Of a stretch of DNA of 64,000 nt, positions 10,383 to 22,895 are shown in pieces. Each line of letters opens with the position of its first letter. Within the stretch, counting starts at the first letter, position 1. The notes under the pieces are model-generated. The model was given only the letters and a program-made list of their open reading frames with translations, searched no databases and was not told the DNA's origin. The DNA comes from Nepenthes gracilis. Its lineage: Eukaryota > Streptophyta > Magnoliopsida > Caryophyllales > Nepenthaceae. The stretch lies in NCBI GenBank assembly GCA_033239525.1, contig BSYO01000002.1, forward strand, positions 11,504,626 to 11,568,625, in the 5' to 3' direction. The translations under genes were made by a program, and so were the position numbers.

Positions 10383-12816
10383 AGTGGTCTGTTGGAATGT
10401 CCGTGGACTGAATGGCATGGTGAAGGGCCAGGAGGTTCGCCATTTCATCCACTCATCTCATTGCTGCATGGCGGGTCTTGTTGAAACCAGGGTTCGGGAA
10501 AGCCAGTCCTCATGTATTGCTAGTTCACTGATGAACAATTGGATTTGGACTATGAACTACCAGTCCTCTCCTGCAGGCCGTATCTGGGTGGGCTGGGATC
10601 CAGATCTTTTGGAGGTTGATGTTCTCTCCCAAGAAGAGCAAATCATCCTATGCAGAGTTCGTATTAGAGAGTGTAATCAGTCCTGTATAATTTCCTTCAT
10701 TTATGGGGCTAATTCGGAGATTCTTCGTCGATCACTTTGGGATTCTCTTCGGTCTATCAGCAGCCAATATCCTGATATGGCGTGGGCAGTTCGTGGTGAC
10801 TTTAATGCCATCAGAGCTACTCATGAGGGGCTGGGAGGTATATGGCACGCTAGAAGTTCCAAGGATTTGGATAGTTGCCTCCTTGATTGTGATCTAATGG
10901 ATGTTTGTCAGGACGGTTATTTCTATACGTGGAACGATGGCAGAGACTCCTCCATTCGAATTTATAGAAAACTTGACCGGATTGTTGCCAATGGCCTTTG
11001 GTTAGCCCAGTTTGGTGCTTGCCAGGCATCCTTTTTACCTCCTAGATTCTCTGATCATTCCCCTGGTATTCTTTGCTTGCTGGAAGATACTGGTCATAGG
11101 AAAAGTATGTTCAGGTTTAATAATTTTCTAACCTCTCACCCCCAGTTTCGGCAGATCGTGAGTGAGGTGTGGATGATAAATGTTGAGGGAGTCCCTATGT
11201 TCCAGCTTGTATCCAGATTAAGTTTAACCAAAAAGTGTCTCAAGCAACTCAACTCCGTTATGGGTAATGTCCATGAGGAAGTTGCTCGGACCCGATGTCT
11301 TTTGGAGGATGTTCAAAATAAACAGTCTGATGCGGGTGAAGAGAGACTATGCAAGGCTGCTTATGCTAGGGCTATTGCGCGTGAGCTGGAATTTATTCAG
11401 CAGAAGGCCAAACGGAACTGGTTAAAAGATGGTGATCAATGCACTAAATTTTTCTTTCGGGCAATGGCTAGCAACTGTAATCGTAATCGCATTATCTCAT
11501 TAATCAAGGATGACGGTTCCTATACCCAAAGCAAGTTGGAGGTCCACCAGATTATCCTTGATCATTTCACACGCTTATTGGGTTCGCGGTGCAGCATTGT
11601 GCCGGAGCTGAAGAATAGGCTCCGACCTTTTGTTCTGAAGTCCGTCCCGCTTTCCATGCGGGAGGGGTTATGCTGTGGGGTCTCTGCTGAAGATATTCAT
11701 AAGGCCCTATTATCCATTGGAGATTCCAAATCCCCTGGTCCGGATGGCTTCTCTGCAAAGTTTTTCAAGGAGGCGTGGGACCTTGTGGGCCCTTCTGTTG
11801 TTGGTGCTGTTCAAGATTTCTTCACTCACGGTAGAATGCTCAAGCAAGTCAATGCCACGTGTATTAGCATCATTCCAAAGGTTAATGCTCCATCTACAAT
11901 TGGGGATTATAGACCTATTTCCTGTTGTAATGTGGTCTATAAGATCATCTCAAAAATCATAGCTAACCGGATCAAGGATGTTCTCCCCTATCTGGTTAAT
12001 AGCTGCCAGACAGCTTTTGTACCGGGGCGGAGAATTTCTGACAATATCCTGCTTGCTCAGGAGCTCTTGCATAATTATCATTCACAAAAAGGTGTTAGGC
12101 GTTGTGCCATAAAGGTTGATCTTATGAAAGCCTATGACTCGGTGCATTGGGATTTTCTGATCGCTATTCTGGAATTAATGGATTTTCCCCCTCAGTTGAT
12201 TTGGTGGGTCCAACAATGCATCACGTCCACCGCCTTCTCCATTAATATTAATGGGGAATCTGTGGGGTTTTTTAAGGGAGCTAAAGGGTTGAGACAAGGA
12301 GATCCCCTATCCCCTTATCTATTCGTTCCTGCAATGGATGTGTTGAATGGGATTCTGGAGATAAAGGCTAGGCAAAGTTTGGAGTTCCAATATCACTGAA
12401 AATGTGAGAAAACAAAATCCATTATGCTTACTTTTGCTGATGACTTGCTCCTCTTCTCCAATGCAGATACCAAGTTAGTTCGACTTCTTCAGGAATGCCT
12501 TGAGGAATTCAAGGTTGTTTCTGGGCTATCTGCAAACAAGAACAAAAGTGAATTTTTTGTGTGCTCTGCTAATGAAAGGCTAATCCGGGAACTTTAGGTT
12601 GTAACGGGTTTCAAATTGGAGAAACTTCCTGTTAAGTACTTGGGAGTTCCCCTCATTACTTCGCGGCTGTCGGTGGCAGATTGTAAAGCTTTGATTGATC
12701 AGGTTAGGCAGCGTATAAATTCGTGGACCAACAAGCTTTTATCATTTGGGGGCAGATTACAGCTAATCCAGTCTATTCTGTCGTCGATTCATCTCTACTG
12801 GGCATCTCTTCATACC
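10375..12816 (+). pseudogene. LINE ORF2 (endonuclease-RT), stops and C-terminal loss
   Basis: Would nick target DNA and reverse-transcribe LINE RNA there. Residues about 1-240 are an APE-like endonuclease: it opens KVVCWNVRGLNG, then DFNAI and SDHSPG. Residues about 430-674 are RT: IPKVNAPSTIGDYRPISCCN, AFVPGRRISDNILLAQE, KVDLMKAYDSV, GLRQGDPLSPYLF. A TGA at 12397-12399 interrupts; the same frame resumes with FADDLLLFS (catalytic FADD, about 12432), has a TAG at 12595-12597, then KLEKLPVKYLGVPL and GGRLQLIQSILSS. It ends at about 12816, so the C-terminal Cys-rich and RNase H parts are missing. Only two stops in about 2.4 kb suggests moderate age. Confidence 0.93.
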
Positions 12817-14992
12817 TAGTTGACTTCTAATCCTCTATCCCGCCCTATCCAATATAAGCTCGTGCTCATCTCAAAGTAAGAAAAAATAGTAAGGGTGAGC
12901 CAAAATACTCAACAAGTGTAACATAATCAAAGATAATGTACAATATATACAAAATGGGATAGGCAATGAGATAGAAGCATCATAGATGATGCATAGCATG
13001 GAACATAAATAAATACATTTTTGGAATATAAATAACTTTTCATAATTTATCTTTCTTCTCTTAGGGTTCCAAAAATATGCATAAATTTCTTAATCTTTAC
13101 GGACCATGGCCCGTAGACCTTACTGACGAAAGAAGTGGGAGATTGAAATATGGATTGTATTTTCTTCTATATAATCTAAAGTCATAACCTCCTATTCTTT
13201 TTTTTTTGGTAGGTAATTAAAATGTATTAATAAAAATGAAAGAATACAAATCAGATGTTCAATCTCCAAATAGATTGGAGATAAACAACTACGTTAGAGT
13301 ATACCCCGAGCCGAGAAATACAAGATTCCAAAGAGAAAACAAAACAGACTCCGGTAGCGATATCCTTGCAAAGCTAAACAACAGGAAAATGCCATTCATG
13401 CAATGAGAGGATAACAGACATCATGCAGATCAGACAATGCAGTAGAGCATGAAGAGTAGCCAACCCAGCGTCGGTAGCAAATCAACCTGATCTAGGAAAG
13501 ATAATCCTCCCCCAATTAGTCAGTCCTGAAATCCAACTCGTCACATCAATCGGCAAAGAACCAAGGATAGATCCACGCTCGGAGTCGTTACCATGTCAAG
13601 GATCCGAACGTCCGCACCAAAGAGAGTAGCCAACCATACGTCGGCAGGAGAACATGTAGAAAAGTGACACCCGCATGGCCATAACCTCCTATTCAAGAAC
13701 CAGAGGTGGACCATCTACATATAATTCCTATAGACGAGGCCTTGGCCGCACCCGACCCATACAAACAATGATCTTCCACTATAGCATTCTAAGGCATACT
13801 AAGAAATATCACCCACTACAAAATACGGCCAAGATAATCCTTGAGTTTTTACTACAATATCAATAGTATGTCAGGGAATACTATCCTCTAAAATACAAAT
13901 CCATGGTCTAGGTTTCACCATTTTATATTCATTGAGGAAAAGTCCACCAAACTTCTTTCACATAGTTCTCACTCCGGGAAAACGAATCATACACATATCA
14001 AATTATAGCATTCCCTTCGTATGCTTGCATAGATTTCATATTTCTTGTGGTTTTAAATCTTCACATGACTTAATTTATATGCATGTACATCATAAAGTAT
14101 GGAAAAAATACAAATTCTTACCATACTAAGCCAATGCATAATTTTAAAGCTTCCATATCACAATTTCCTTCACAAACAGTTTACACATAATATTTCCGGA
14201 ATATACAATTAAGAATATACAATTACATATGATTAAATATTAATTATACAAAATAGAATCATGCAAAAGCTCAAAATATTTTGGGTGAACAATGTCAACG
14301 CAAATTTAGGGTTCTGTATGTACAAAATCAGATAAAACTTGAAAAATCGAATACTCAATCGATAAATAACCATATTCAAGACATGGGTTTTTATTATCTA
14401 AAGTCAAATTATGTATAAAACTCAAAATAAATGGTTAAACGTGGTCTAGGCATGGGTTAGCGTTTTGGGATGCACAAAAACGTGTTAAAACAATGAATCA
14501 GACAACAAATTGATAAATACCCGTACCCAAGTTGTGAGTTTCACAAAATATGTGCATGTGTCAGGTATCGGGACAATAATACCCAATGTGGATCGAACAA
14601 AATTAAAAAGAGAGAATGAAATAGGTATGTGTGCACTTGTCTCGATCCGGTCTATCACTTCTCTAACTAGCTCGAGTTTGGAATCGGACTTGAGAACCTC
14701 GGATTCCTCCTTCTCTCTCTTCCTCTTCGCAATCTCTCCCTCATCTCTCTCCTTTTTCCTACGTGAATGATGCGGAAAAAGAGCCATTAGGCTTTTATAA
14801 CGCGGGCCGGCACTTCTCGCAAATAGTGCCTACCCCCGGCACTCGCAGGGCTGCCTGAGGCGCCCAATGAGCGCCCCAAGCCGAGACTTCCCACCGCTTT
14901 CAAAACTAAATTTTCTACATGGATTAAGCCTAATTTTGATTATATTAATTTAATTATCCATAATTACGATATTTGGAAAACGGTACGTCATA
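12817..14992 (-). repeat. 3' LTR of element D (terminus lost at LINE junction)
   Basis: Antisense LTR ending in TACGTCATA (degraded form of the TGTGACGTA start). Its text parallels 21190-22895 step by step, including CTAGYTGACTTCTAATCC, CGTGCTYATCT and the ACGCGGGCCGGCAC block. A TATA-like TTATAAAAGC on the minus strand (14792-14800) precedes a GC-rich leader and a CAAGTGCACAC motif (about 14629-14640). The U5 end that should begin TGTGACG is absent; the LTR starts directly at the LINE. Confidence 0.75.
13198..13679 (-). mobile_element. 5'-truncated LINE tail (or SINE) insertion with 15-bp TSD
   Basis: On the minus strand this 482-bp block ends in TTTTTATTAATACATTTTAA-TTACC followed by a poly(A) run, a typical plant LINE 3' end. 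It is flanked by identical 15-bp repeats CATAACCTCCTATTC at 13183-13197 and 13680-13694. The uninterrupted counterpart of the target is seen once in the sister LTR (about 21570-21584). No reading frame of note remains. This is a clear target-primed insertion into the D 3' LTR. Confidence 0.88.
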
Positions 14993-15893
14993 ACTATTCC
15001 CACTTATAAAAATTTCATCCTTGAAATTTAACGAACCTCAAAATTCAATAAATTGGAAAATATCCTTTCAAATTCCTACTTCACATCCTTGAAGAAAAGA
15101 TATTTCCTAGAAAACTTAGCCCAAAGAATCATCCTAATTCCCAATATCTAATATTTCCTATTTAATTCTCGGTTGGAACATATCACATGAAAATTCTCAA
15201 TTTCCCAGAAAAGCTTAATTTGATCACATACTTATTTCCTTAATCATTAATATATGGGAGACTTCATGATAATCCACAAAATCTAAAGGCAATCCAAATT
15301 ATGTTGGCTATTCTCCAACTTAATTCAATACCTCGAATGAGGTAATGAACTTTTATTTCAGCTCATCCTAAGCCTCGAAATGATCGATCACATGGAACAT
15401 CAATCTTATTCTAAAATACTTGGGCCATGGACCCACATGCTACTGCTGCGTCACTTTGATTGACCATTTACTTGCACGCTAAAATAAAATCCTTTTGCGA
15501 TCCGAATTCATGGATCCATATTGGATACCTAGGTTACGTGACAACTATAAGTCTAAGAAAAATCCTAAAAATATCAACACAACTAAGGCAAGGTCCTTAA
15601 TCCTTCAATTACGATTAAATCGGGGAAACACAATTTAAATGATCACCCAAAAATTCAGCACAACCTCAAATCACTACCTAGATCTTGGAACATAAATGCT
15701 CAGCAAACTTATTATCTCGTTGGCATACTAACAAGCCAACCTAGTAGACTCGCACGCATTATCCAAATTCACAATGACTTCTCATCTCATAATTTCGTAG
15801 TTTCAATACTTTGAATACAATTCAGCCAGCCAATTCAAGAGCATGACGCCCCATCAACCCAAATATGGGAAATAACTCGCGACTAACCTTTCA
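14993..15893 (-). pseudogene. Element D internal remnant, 3' side
   Basis: Starts with the reverse complement of a gypsy end sequence (AATTTCAAGGATGAAATTTTT then AAGTGGG on the minus strand), the usual text just before a chromovirus 3' LTR. The remaining 850 bp should correspond to the pol 3' end, but I can read no convincing integrase or chromodomain; stops and indels are dense. Confidence 0.5.
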
Positions 15894-18473
15894 TGTGACG
15901 GATTGTATTTTCTATCAAAAATCCCTTTTTTCGGTTAGTAATTTCTATCAAAAATCCCACAGAGTTTTGTCTAGAATACGACAATTAAGATGATACAAAA
16001 ACATGTAAAATCTCCAATACATAGCATAATACATCTAAAAATTCCAACTGCCGATAACATACAACAACAATACAAAACTACATAGGATCGGAATGCCACT
16101 ACTTAGTTGTGACTCCAATATTGTGTATCTAAACACAACATCGACCACAGAGAGGTGCCACTACGTATCTGTTACAAACCATAATATCCTGCAGAAACAT
16201 AAATAAATCCAAATACAATAGAAATTAGACTACTGTTCATCATTTCATTTTGTACAATATACATTAATAAGTTCAATTGAAATCTAAACATATACAATTC
16301 CCATGTCATAAGTAAAACTACAATTTCTAAGTCTTCGACATGATCTTTCAAACCCAAGCTTAGTAAAACTACAATCTCTACGCTGTCCCAACGAATATAA
16401 CAAACCAATGCTAATCTAGAGACAAGGAGAAATAAGGGTAAACTAAAAGAGAAGCAAGTTCAATATTCTCAAGGCAATAATGATATATGCACATAAAGCA
16501 AAAGAGAGATACATGAGCATGATGAGGATGCGTAAACATAAAATATGATCGAGTGTGCTTTTGGAATATGATTGACTTCTCATATATTATCGTTCTTCTC
16601 ATTGGGATATAAATTATACTTAATTACTCAACTTTATAGAATAGGGCCAATAGTCCTTACTAGCTAAAGGTGTGGAAAAATGAGGAGAGGAATGTGTTAC
16701 ACTACATATTCTAAAGCACCAGCCACATTTAAGGTCTGCAGGCCGAACACCACATGGCATAGTGGTATGCCTATTACCCGATCATATAAGGCCAATAAAA
16801 TGCTACTCTAACCTCCCGTAGTTCAGAGGCAGTCTTCATTCTTTCATAGTAGTATCCTAAGGCATGCCGAGGATATCACCTGCTCCAATAAGTAGCCAAG
16901 ATATGCAGCAAGGGTAATTCTTGGGTCACCACCGTAATATCAATGGCATGCCAGGGGATACTACCATCTAAATATAGATCCGTGGTCCAAATTTCATGAT
17001 TTCTTATTCATTTGAGGGAAGATCTACCATACTTCTTTCATATAGTTCTTACACCGGGAGAACGGATCATTCATATCACATATTGTGGCATTCCCTCCAT
17101 ATACCTTTATAATTTTCATATTTCTTATGGGTTTAGATCTTCACATGACTTAAGCATAAACACAATTTAACATAACACTTTGGAACGATTAGAAAATCCT
17201 TACCACATTAGGTCACGTGACTTTAGAGTTTCTGGACGATAATTCTTTCACAATTGCTTAACACAATATTTTTCGGATTACACGATTAAACATATGCAAA
17301 TATATATATATATATATACAACTTAATTAACAATTAAACGACGTAAAAATTATACAAAATTTATCAAATGGCTCGGGTAAACAGTACCCGCTACAGTGAA
17401 CAATGCACATTGTGTATAATCAGGCAATTCTCAGAATTTTGGGCATCTAATGGGTAAATTACCAAGTCCAAGACATAGGTAATCATAATCTCAAGCCAAT
17501 TTATGCATAAATTTCGAAGTAAATGCCTAAATGAGTTCCGGGCGTGGATCTAGGGTTTTGCGAATGAAAATCCACATAAATCCACCAAATCGAGTATCCA
17601 ATCAATAAAATAACTTATATAGGATATAGGTAATGATATTCTAGTCTCAATTTAAGCAAAAACCCCAAAAATCGAAGCCCGAAATCGTCCGACTGTAGGC
17701 TTAGGGTTTGAGTGTGAGAATCGGTCAATTTCTACAAATTTGAATATGAAATTCATATATATGCATAATCAAGGCATGGGTATCACGTATATATACATAG
17801 GTCGAATATCAGGATAATAATATCCAAAGGGGATCGAACGAAAATCAAAGAGAATGGGAGAAAAGGGTATAGATGCACTAGCCTCGACCCACTCTACGAT
17901 TTCTCCAACTAGCTCAAAGCTGGAATCGAACCCAAGGGCCTTCGATTGCTCCTCTCTTTCTCTTTTTCCTCCCTCCCTCTCTACCCGTGCCTTTTGTTGC
18001 TCCCCTTACAAACTATTGTCCCGCAACAATTTAAAAGAACCAGACGTGGCATTTACACAGACTAGCGCTTGAGCGCTGTCTACAGCGCGCAATAGGCACG
18101 CTTGCCCTGGTATCAGCGTTCGCCTAGTGCTCAAGCCCACGACAAGTGCAGGTCAGGCCTGTGTCAAGCCTGTAACAAGCCAGTTTTACGTTCTCGCCAT
18201 CTAGGGTCCGTTTCGACTCTTCTAACCCAATATTTCATATCTTTGGACTCCAATTTTGATTATATTAGCTTAATAAGTTAAGATTATCATAATTTAAAAC
18301 TTAAAATCTTATTCATAGATTAACATTTCACAGTTTATGATGCTGGTTCCCAATTCCGCCAATTCCGAGCCTTCGGCCCTTAAATCCAGTTTCTCTCGTG
18401 TCCTTAGATCTCGGTCAACTTATATTAACTTAATTACCTATATTTACTATGTTCCAAAAATTGGTACCTTACA
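15894..18473 (-). mobile_element. Solo LTR, antisense, with perfect TTTCA TSD
   Basis: Begins TGTGACGGATT and ends GGTACCTTACA (minus-strand LTR start TGTAAGGTACC). The 5-bp flanks are identical: TTTCA at 15889-15893 and 18474-18478. Length is 2580 bp. Its U3 aligns with the E LTR (2600-4723), so they are one family. It lies inside element D's body, splitting the decayed gag-pol, and has no internal region, so it formed by LTR-LTR recombination. Confidence 0.9.
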
Positions 18474-18478
18474 TTTCA

Positions 18479-19811
18479 CATCTCCTACAAAGTATCAAAA
18501 GCATATTAAGTCCAAAGACTCCCAACATCAATTATCAGCACTAATATCTACTTTCCTTAAAAGGCACTGAGATTCATCTTCACAATTCTTAGGCAAGTTT
18601 ACCTATTTGCACTAATGCGTGATCATATAATCTGTATGATATGACTACTCAGACCTTTAGGATTAGTTAGACAATAACTATATCCATAAACAAAACCTAT
18701 AAATCCTTAAAGCAAAGACCCCAATTGCTAACTCCAAGCCATAGTTAGAGTAATTCCGATCATGCTCAAATCAATCAATCCTTTCCAAAGGAACCATCTC
18801 TCAAATCTCTACAAAACCACATTCATGCTCTTGAAGGAACTACATGCCCAACATTACATTTTCCTTAACCAAACTCATATTCTCTCCTAGTTGAGCACAC
18901 GGCTAACTGCCCTTCATAATCCATGATATTGTCCTCAAACAGAGTTCACACTCCCTATAATTCTTTTAATTCATCGATGAGGCCATCACCATATTGCCCC
19001 AAATATGGCCGAAAGATTCAATCAATAAAATCCATAAAAATGCCAATGAACCTACAAACCTAAATGGCATTATTGAAATTTGCAATGGCCATATCTTTAT
19101 CCTTAATACTGCCATGGCACAACTCTTAATCATCCATAATTAACAATACTATGGATATAGGTCGATCTTAGAAATCATGGAGTCTTTGCGATATATCAAC
19201 TAAATCACCAATTAATTCACAATGCCCACTAATCAATCCATTCATCTTTTGAACAACCTAAATCTTTAGTCATCTACAAGTAACATTGTCAGTTCATATT
19301 GCTTACCAACCTTAGCATCCTAAAGCATCCCAAAGCGGTACCTGACCAATTCTTCCTTGATTCTATAAGGAATCCTTAATAATATTGGTGCCATCTCTGA
19401 CACAACCTTGAATTACTGATCAAAGGCAAATCAACCTAATCTTTCCCTCTAGGAAACATCATCAATTGCTTACGCAGCTAAAACTCCATTGTGACCACTA
19501 AAATGACCTCCAAATGTTGTCTCATCTATTAAATAAACTAGACGCATATCCTCATCAACGATCTGTAGGTAAAACAATGATAATTTCCTAATATCTCGAC
19601 CAATTCTGCCTCATATATAAATTTTCACAACCCGATCAAAAAGTATAATATTCTTACCAACACAATCCATACCAACATTGTGACTTACTGACCAAACCAT
19701 TACTAATATTATACCAAGGATCGTTACCACAAAACAAATCAATTCAACCCAACCAATCATACCTACGGACCTAAGAAAATGTCATAGACCGTGATACAAC
19801 AAGTGCAAAGC
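18479..19811 (-). pseudogene. Element D decayed pol region
   Basis: By position between the solo LTR and gag this should be protease/RT sequence on the minus strand. I see no unbroken motif: the stretch is AT-rich and all frames are stop-dense. Only its location inside D supports the call. Confidence 0.35.
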
Positions 19812-20183
19812 CTAGATCTTCAAATTACACATAACTTGGAAGCACAACAAAATCCAATCCAAGGCATTGGATTTCTTCTCCGTCTGACCCAAGGGATAAA
19901 GACAATTCTCGATCATGTGGCTGAACTGTCTGCCATCTAAAACATGCTTCCAAAACTCGTTAGGAGAATATTTATCTATAAATGCATCCACGAACATATT
20001 CCATAATCTCTTTATCCTCCCGACCCATAGCTCTTTTCTCATCAACCATCTAAGGTTGACTTCGCCTTCTAACTTATATGAAGTAGACACTACTTCATCT
20101 CCTCCAAGATATCGAATCACTGCAAATACCATTTTAAATCTCACGATCCACATCTCAACTTCTACAAGATCTATGCCACCCAA
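19812..20183 (-). pseudogene. gag: Element D gag fragment
   Basis: A 123-codon minus-strand frame carrying the Ty3/gypsy Gag core: MWIVRFKMVFAVIRYLGGDE, then STSYKLEGEVNLRWL, then FVDAFIDKYSPNEFWKHVLD. These match the order WL-KKIFAVI, YKLEGEA-WW and FEDAFLDKY in the gag of element A at 27075-27260. The zinc knuckle and upstream part are not readable. Sequence from 20184 to 20803 would be the gag N-terminus and leader, now decayed. Confidence 0.8.
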
Positions 20184-20803
20184 AAGTCAAGCACTTGATC
20201 ATCATTATTAAGTCAATTTTAAATCGACTTCCTTGGATTCACTAGCACTAGCAATCAACTCCAAGTCATCTTGACCTTGTGCCATTGATTTTCTCTTATC
20301 TGCCTCAGTTGCCATACTATTAGAGCATCCCTAATCCTATTCCTCAGATCAAAATCAATATAAGTTAATCCTCAAGGTATCCTTCTTCAACATCCCTTCT
20401 CCCAGTTCCCGCTCAGACTAGATCCCCCAAGACATTCAAGTCTCGCCATCCCACTCCACAGATTCAAATACTCGACCTCTTAGTCACATGGTTGACCACC
20501 TCCACATCTTGACCCTCGACTAGGTGGCACGATTGGCTGCGGATATCCTTTCTAGAACAAGAACAATATGGGTTAGTTCATAACTTAGACACTAACTAGA
20601 ATAGTATAAGCTAGACAACCAAATTTACCCACTAATTTCTAACTTAGTTCTAATCTAAGTCATATAAATTAGGACAACTAGAACTATCCGATCTATCTTA
20701 AACATCCTACACTTTCATCTTTTTATTCAATCTGTCTTTTTCTAACCAAGCTTTCACATAAGATTCAAACCAAACCTAAAGCATCTCATTCTCTAATAGC
20801 AAC

Positions 20804-22895
20804 TATGACAAACTATATTTTTCTAACCAAAATTCGGCTGAGTTTCGACAAAAAAAGGCCTCCAAACAAATACAAAACCCATACAAATTTCTATACAACA
20901 ACCACATAATCCACAGTATACAAAACACAGGATCCATAAGCCAACAATTACATATGGCACCAACGTCGTAACTCTGGGTATAACATTGGCTCAGATAAGA
21001 TGTCACTAGGTGCCTATACAAACTATAAAAACCTGCGGAAGTATTTACAACCATCAAATACAATGGGAGATACACTACATGTACATCATTAGACATATAA
21101 CTACATCAATATACAAATCCTCCACAAAATATATAAAGGTACTACATAAGGGTACATAAACCACAAAACTAAGTCCTCAAACCTATCCTTCAAGATCTTC
21201 ACACCTAGCTGACTTCTAATCCTCAACCCTATCCTATTTAGTATAAGATCGTGCTTATCTAAGGCAAGGAAAAATAGTAAGCGTGAGCCAAATACTCAGT
21301 AAGTGTAATATAATCAAAGATAATATATAATATATACAAAATGCGACAAGGAAAGAGACAGGAGCATGATAGATGGTGCATAGCATGGAACATGAACAAA
21401 TACATTTTAAAAATATAAATAACTGTTTATATTTTATCTTTCTTCTCTTAGGGTTCCAAAAACATACATAAATTTTGTAATCTTTACAAACTAGGCCCAA
21501 TAGACCTTACTGACTAAAGGAGTAGGAGATCAAAATCTAGATTGTGTTTGCTTCTACACAATCTAAAGCCATAACCTCCTATTCAAGACCCAGAGGTGGG
21601 CAGTCTACATATAATCCCTGTAGAAGGGCCTTGGCTGAACACGGCCCATACAAACAATGATTTTCTACTATAGCATACTAAGGCATGCCAATAAATATTA
21701 TCCACTACAAAACATGTTCAGGATAATACTTGTATTTTTACTGTAATATCAATGGCATGCCAAGGAATGCTATCATCTAAAATACAAATTCATGGTCCAG
21801 GTTTTACTATTTCTTATTCTTTAAGAAAAAGTCTATCAAACTTCTTTCACATATTTCTCACTCCAAGAGAACGAATCATATACATGTCAAATCGTGGCAT
21901 TCCCTTCGTATGCTTAAATAGATTTTATATTTCTTTGGGTTTAAGTCTTTACATAATTTATATGTATGAACATTATAAAGTATGGAAAAAATAAAAATTT
22001 TTACCATATTAAGGCAATGTACAATTTTAAAGCTTCTGGATCACAATTTCCTTCACAAACGGTTCACACATAATATTTTCAGAATATACAACTGAGAATA
22101 TATAATTATGTATGATTAAATACTAATTAAACAAAATGGAATCATGTAAAAGCCCCAAATATCTCAGGTGAACAATGTCAGCACGGATTTAGGGTTCCAT
22201 ATGTATAAAATTGGACAAAACTTGGAAAATTGAACACTGAATTGGTAATAACCATATTCAAGACATGGTTTTCATTAACTAAAGCCAAATCATGTATAAA
22301 ACCTAAAATAAATGGTTAAACATGGTCCGGGCATGGGTTAGGGTTTCGGGATGCACAAAACCGTGCGAAAACAATGAATCGGACAATAAATTGATAAATA
22401 TCCGTGCCCAAGTCATGGGTTTCACAAAATATGTGCTTGGGTCGGGTATCGGTATAATAATACCCAATGGGGATCGAACGAAAATTGTAAAGAGAGAACG
22501 AAAAGGGTATGAGTGTACTTGTCTCGACCCGATCTATCACTTCTCTAACTAGCTCGAGCTCGAAATCATATTCGAGAACCTTAAATTCCTCCTTCTCTCT
22601 CTTCCTCTTCGTGATCTTTCCCTCCTCTCTCTCCCTTTCCCCACGTGAATGATGCGAAAAAAGAGCCGTTGGATTTTTATAACGCGGGCCGGCACCCACC
22701 GCTCAGCGAGAGTGGCTTCTCGCAGATTAGCGCCTACCCCAGGCGCTCGCGGCACTGCTGAGACACCTAACAAGCGCTCCAAGCTGGGACTTTCCACCGC
22801 TTTTGAAACTAAATTTTTCACATGAATTAAGTTTAATCTTAATTATATTAATTTTAGTACCCGTAATTACGATATTTAAAAATCGATACGTCACA
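20804..22895 (-). repeat. 5' LTR of element D
   Basis: Antisense LTR from TATGACA (degraded TGTGACG) to ATACGTCACA; 2092 bp. Minus-strand features: TATA-like TTATAAAAATCC (22673-22682), a CAAGTACACTC motif near 22517, and an acceptor-like TTCCGCAG|GT at about 21031-21040. The right flank is ATAAC (22896-22900). The matching left TSD is lost at the other end. Confidence 0.8.

Larger units (their letters stand above)
9181..12816 (+). mobile_element. L1-type LINE, truncated at both ends
   Basis: A non-LTR retrotransposon with two overlapping frames in the plant L1 order. ORF1 is an RNA-binding protein; ORF2 is an endonuclease plus RT, overlapping ORF1 by 8 bp (ATGGTTAA). It enters mid-ORF1 out of LTR G and leaves mid-ORF2 into an antisense LTR. 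It lacks the RNase H/C-terminal part, 3' UTR and poly(A), so no TSD can be identified. Truncation at the 3' end is not usual for LINEs and implies a later deletion or insertion. Confidence 0.9.
12817..22895 (-). mobile_element. Chromovirus element D, minus strand, with nested insertions
   Basis: Two related antisense LTRs (12817-14992 and 20804-22895) bracket a decayed internal region containing minus-strand gag. On the minus strand the right LTR is the 5' LTR. A degenerate primer-site reverse complement (CTCTAATAGCAAC) precedes it on the plus strand, and a polypurine-like AAGTGGGAATAG (minus strand) adjoins the left LTR. The two LTRs look roughly 15% different by eye, so the element is old. 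Two later insertions lie within it: 13198-13679 and 15894-18473. Confidence 0.75.
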
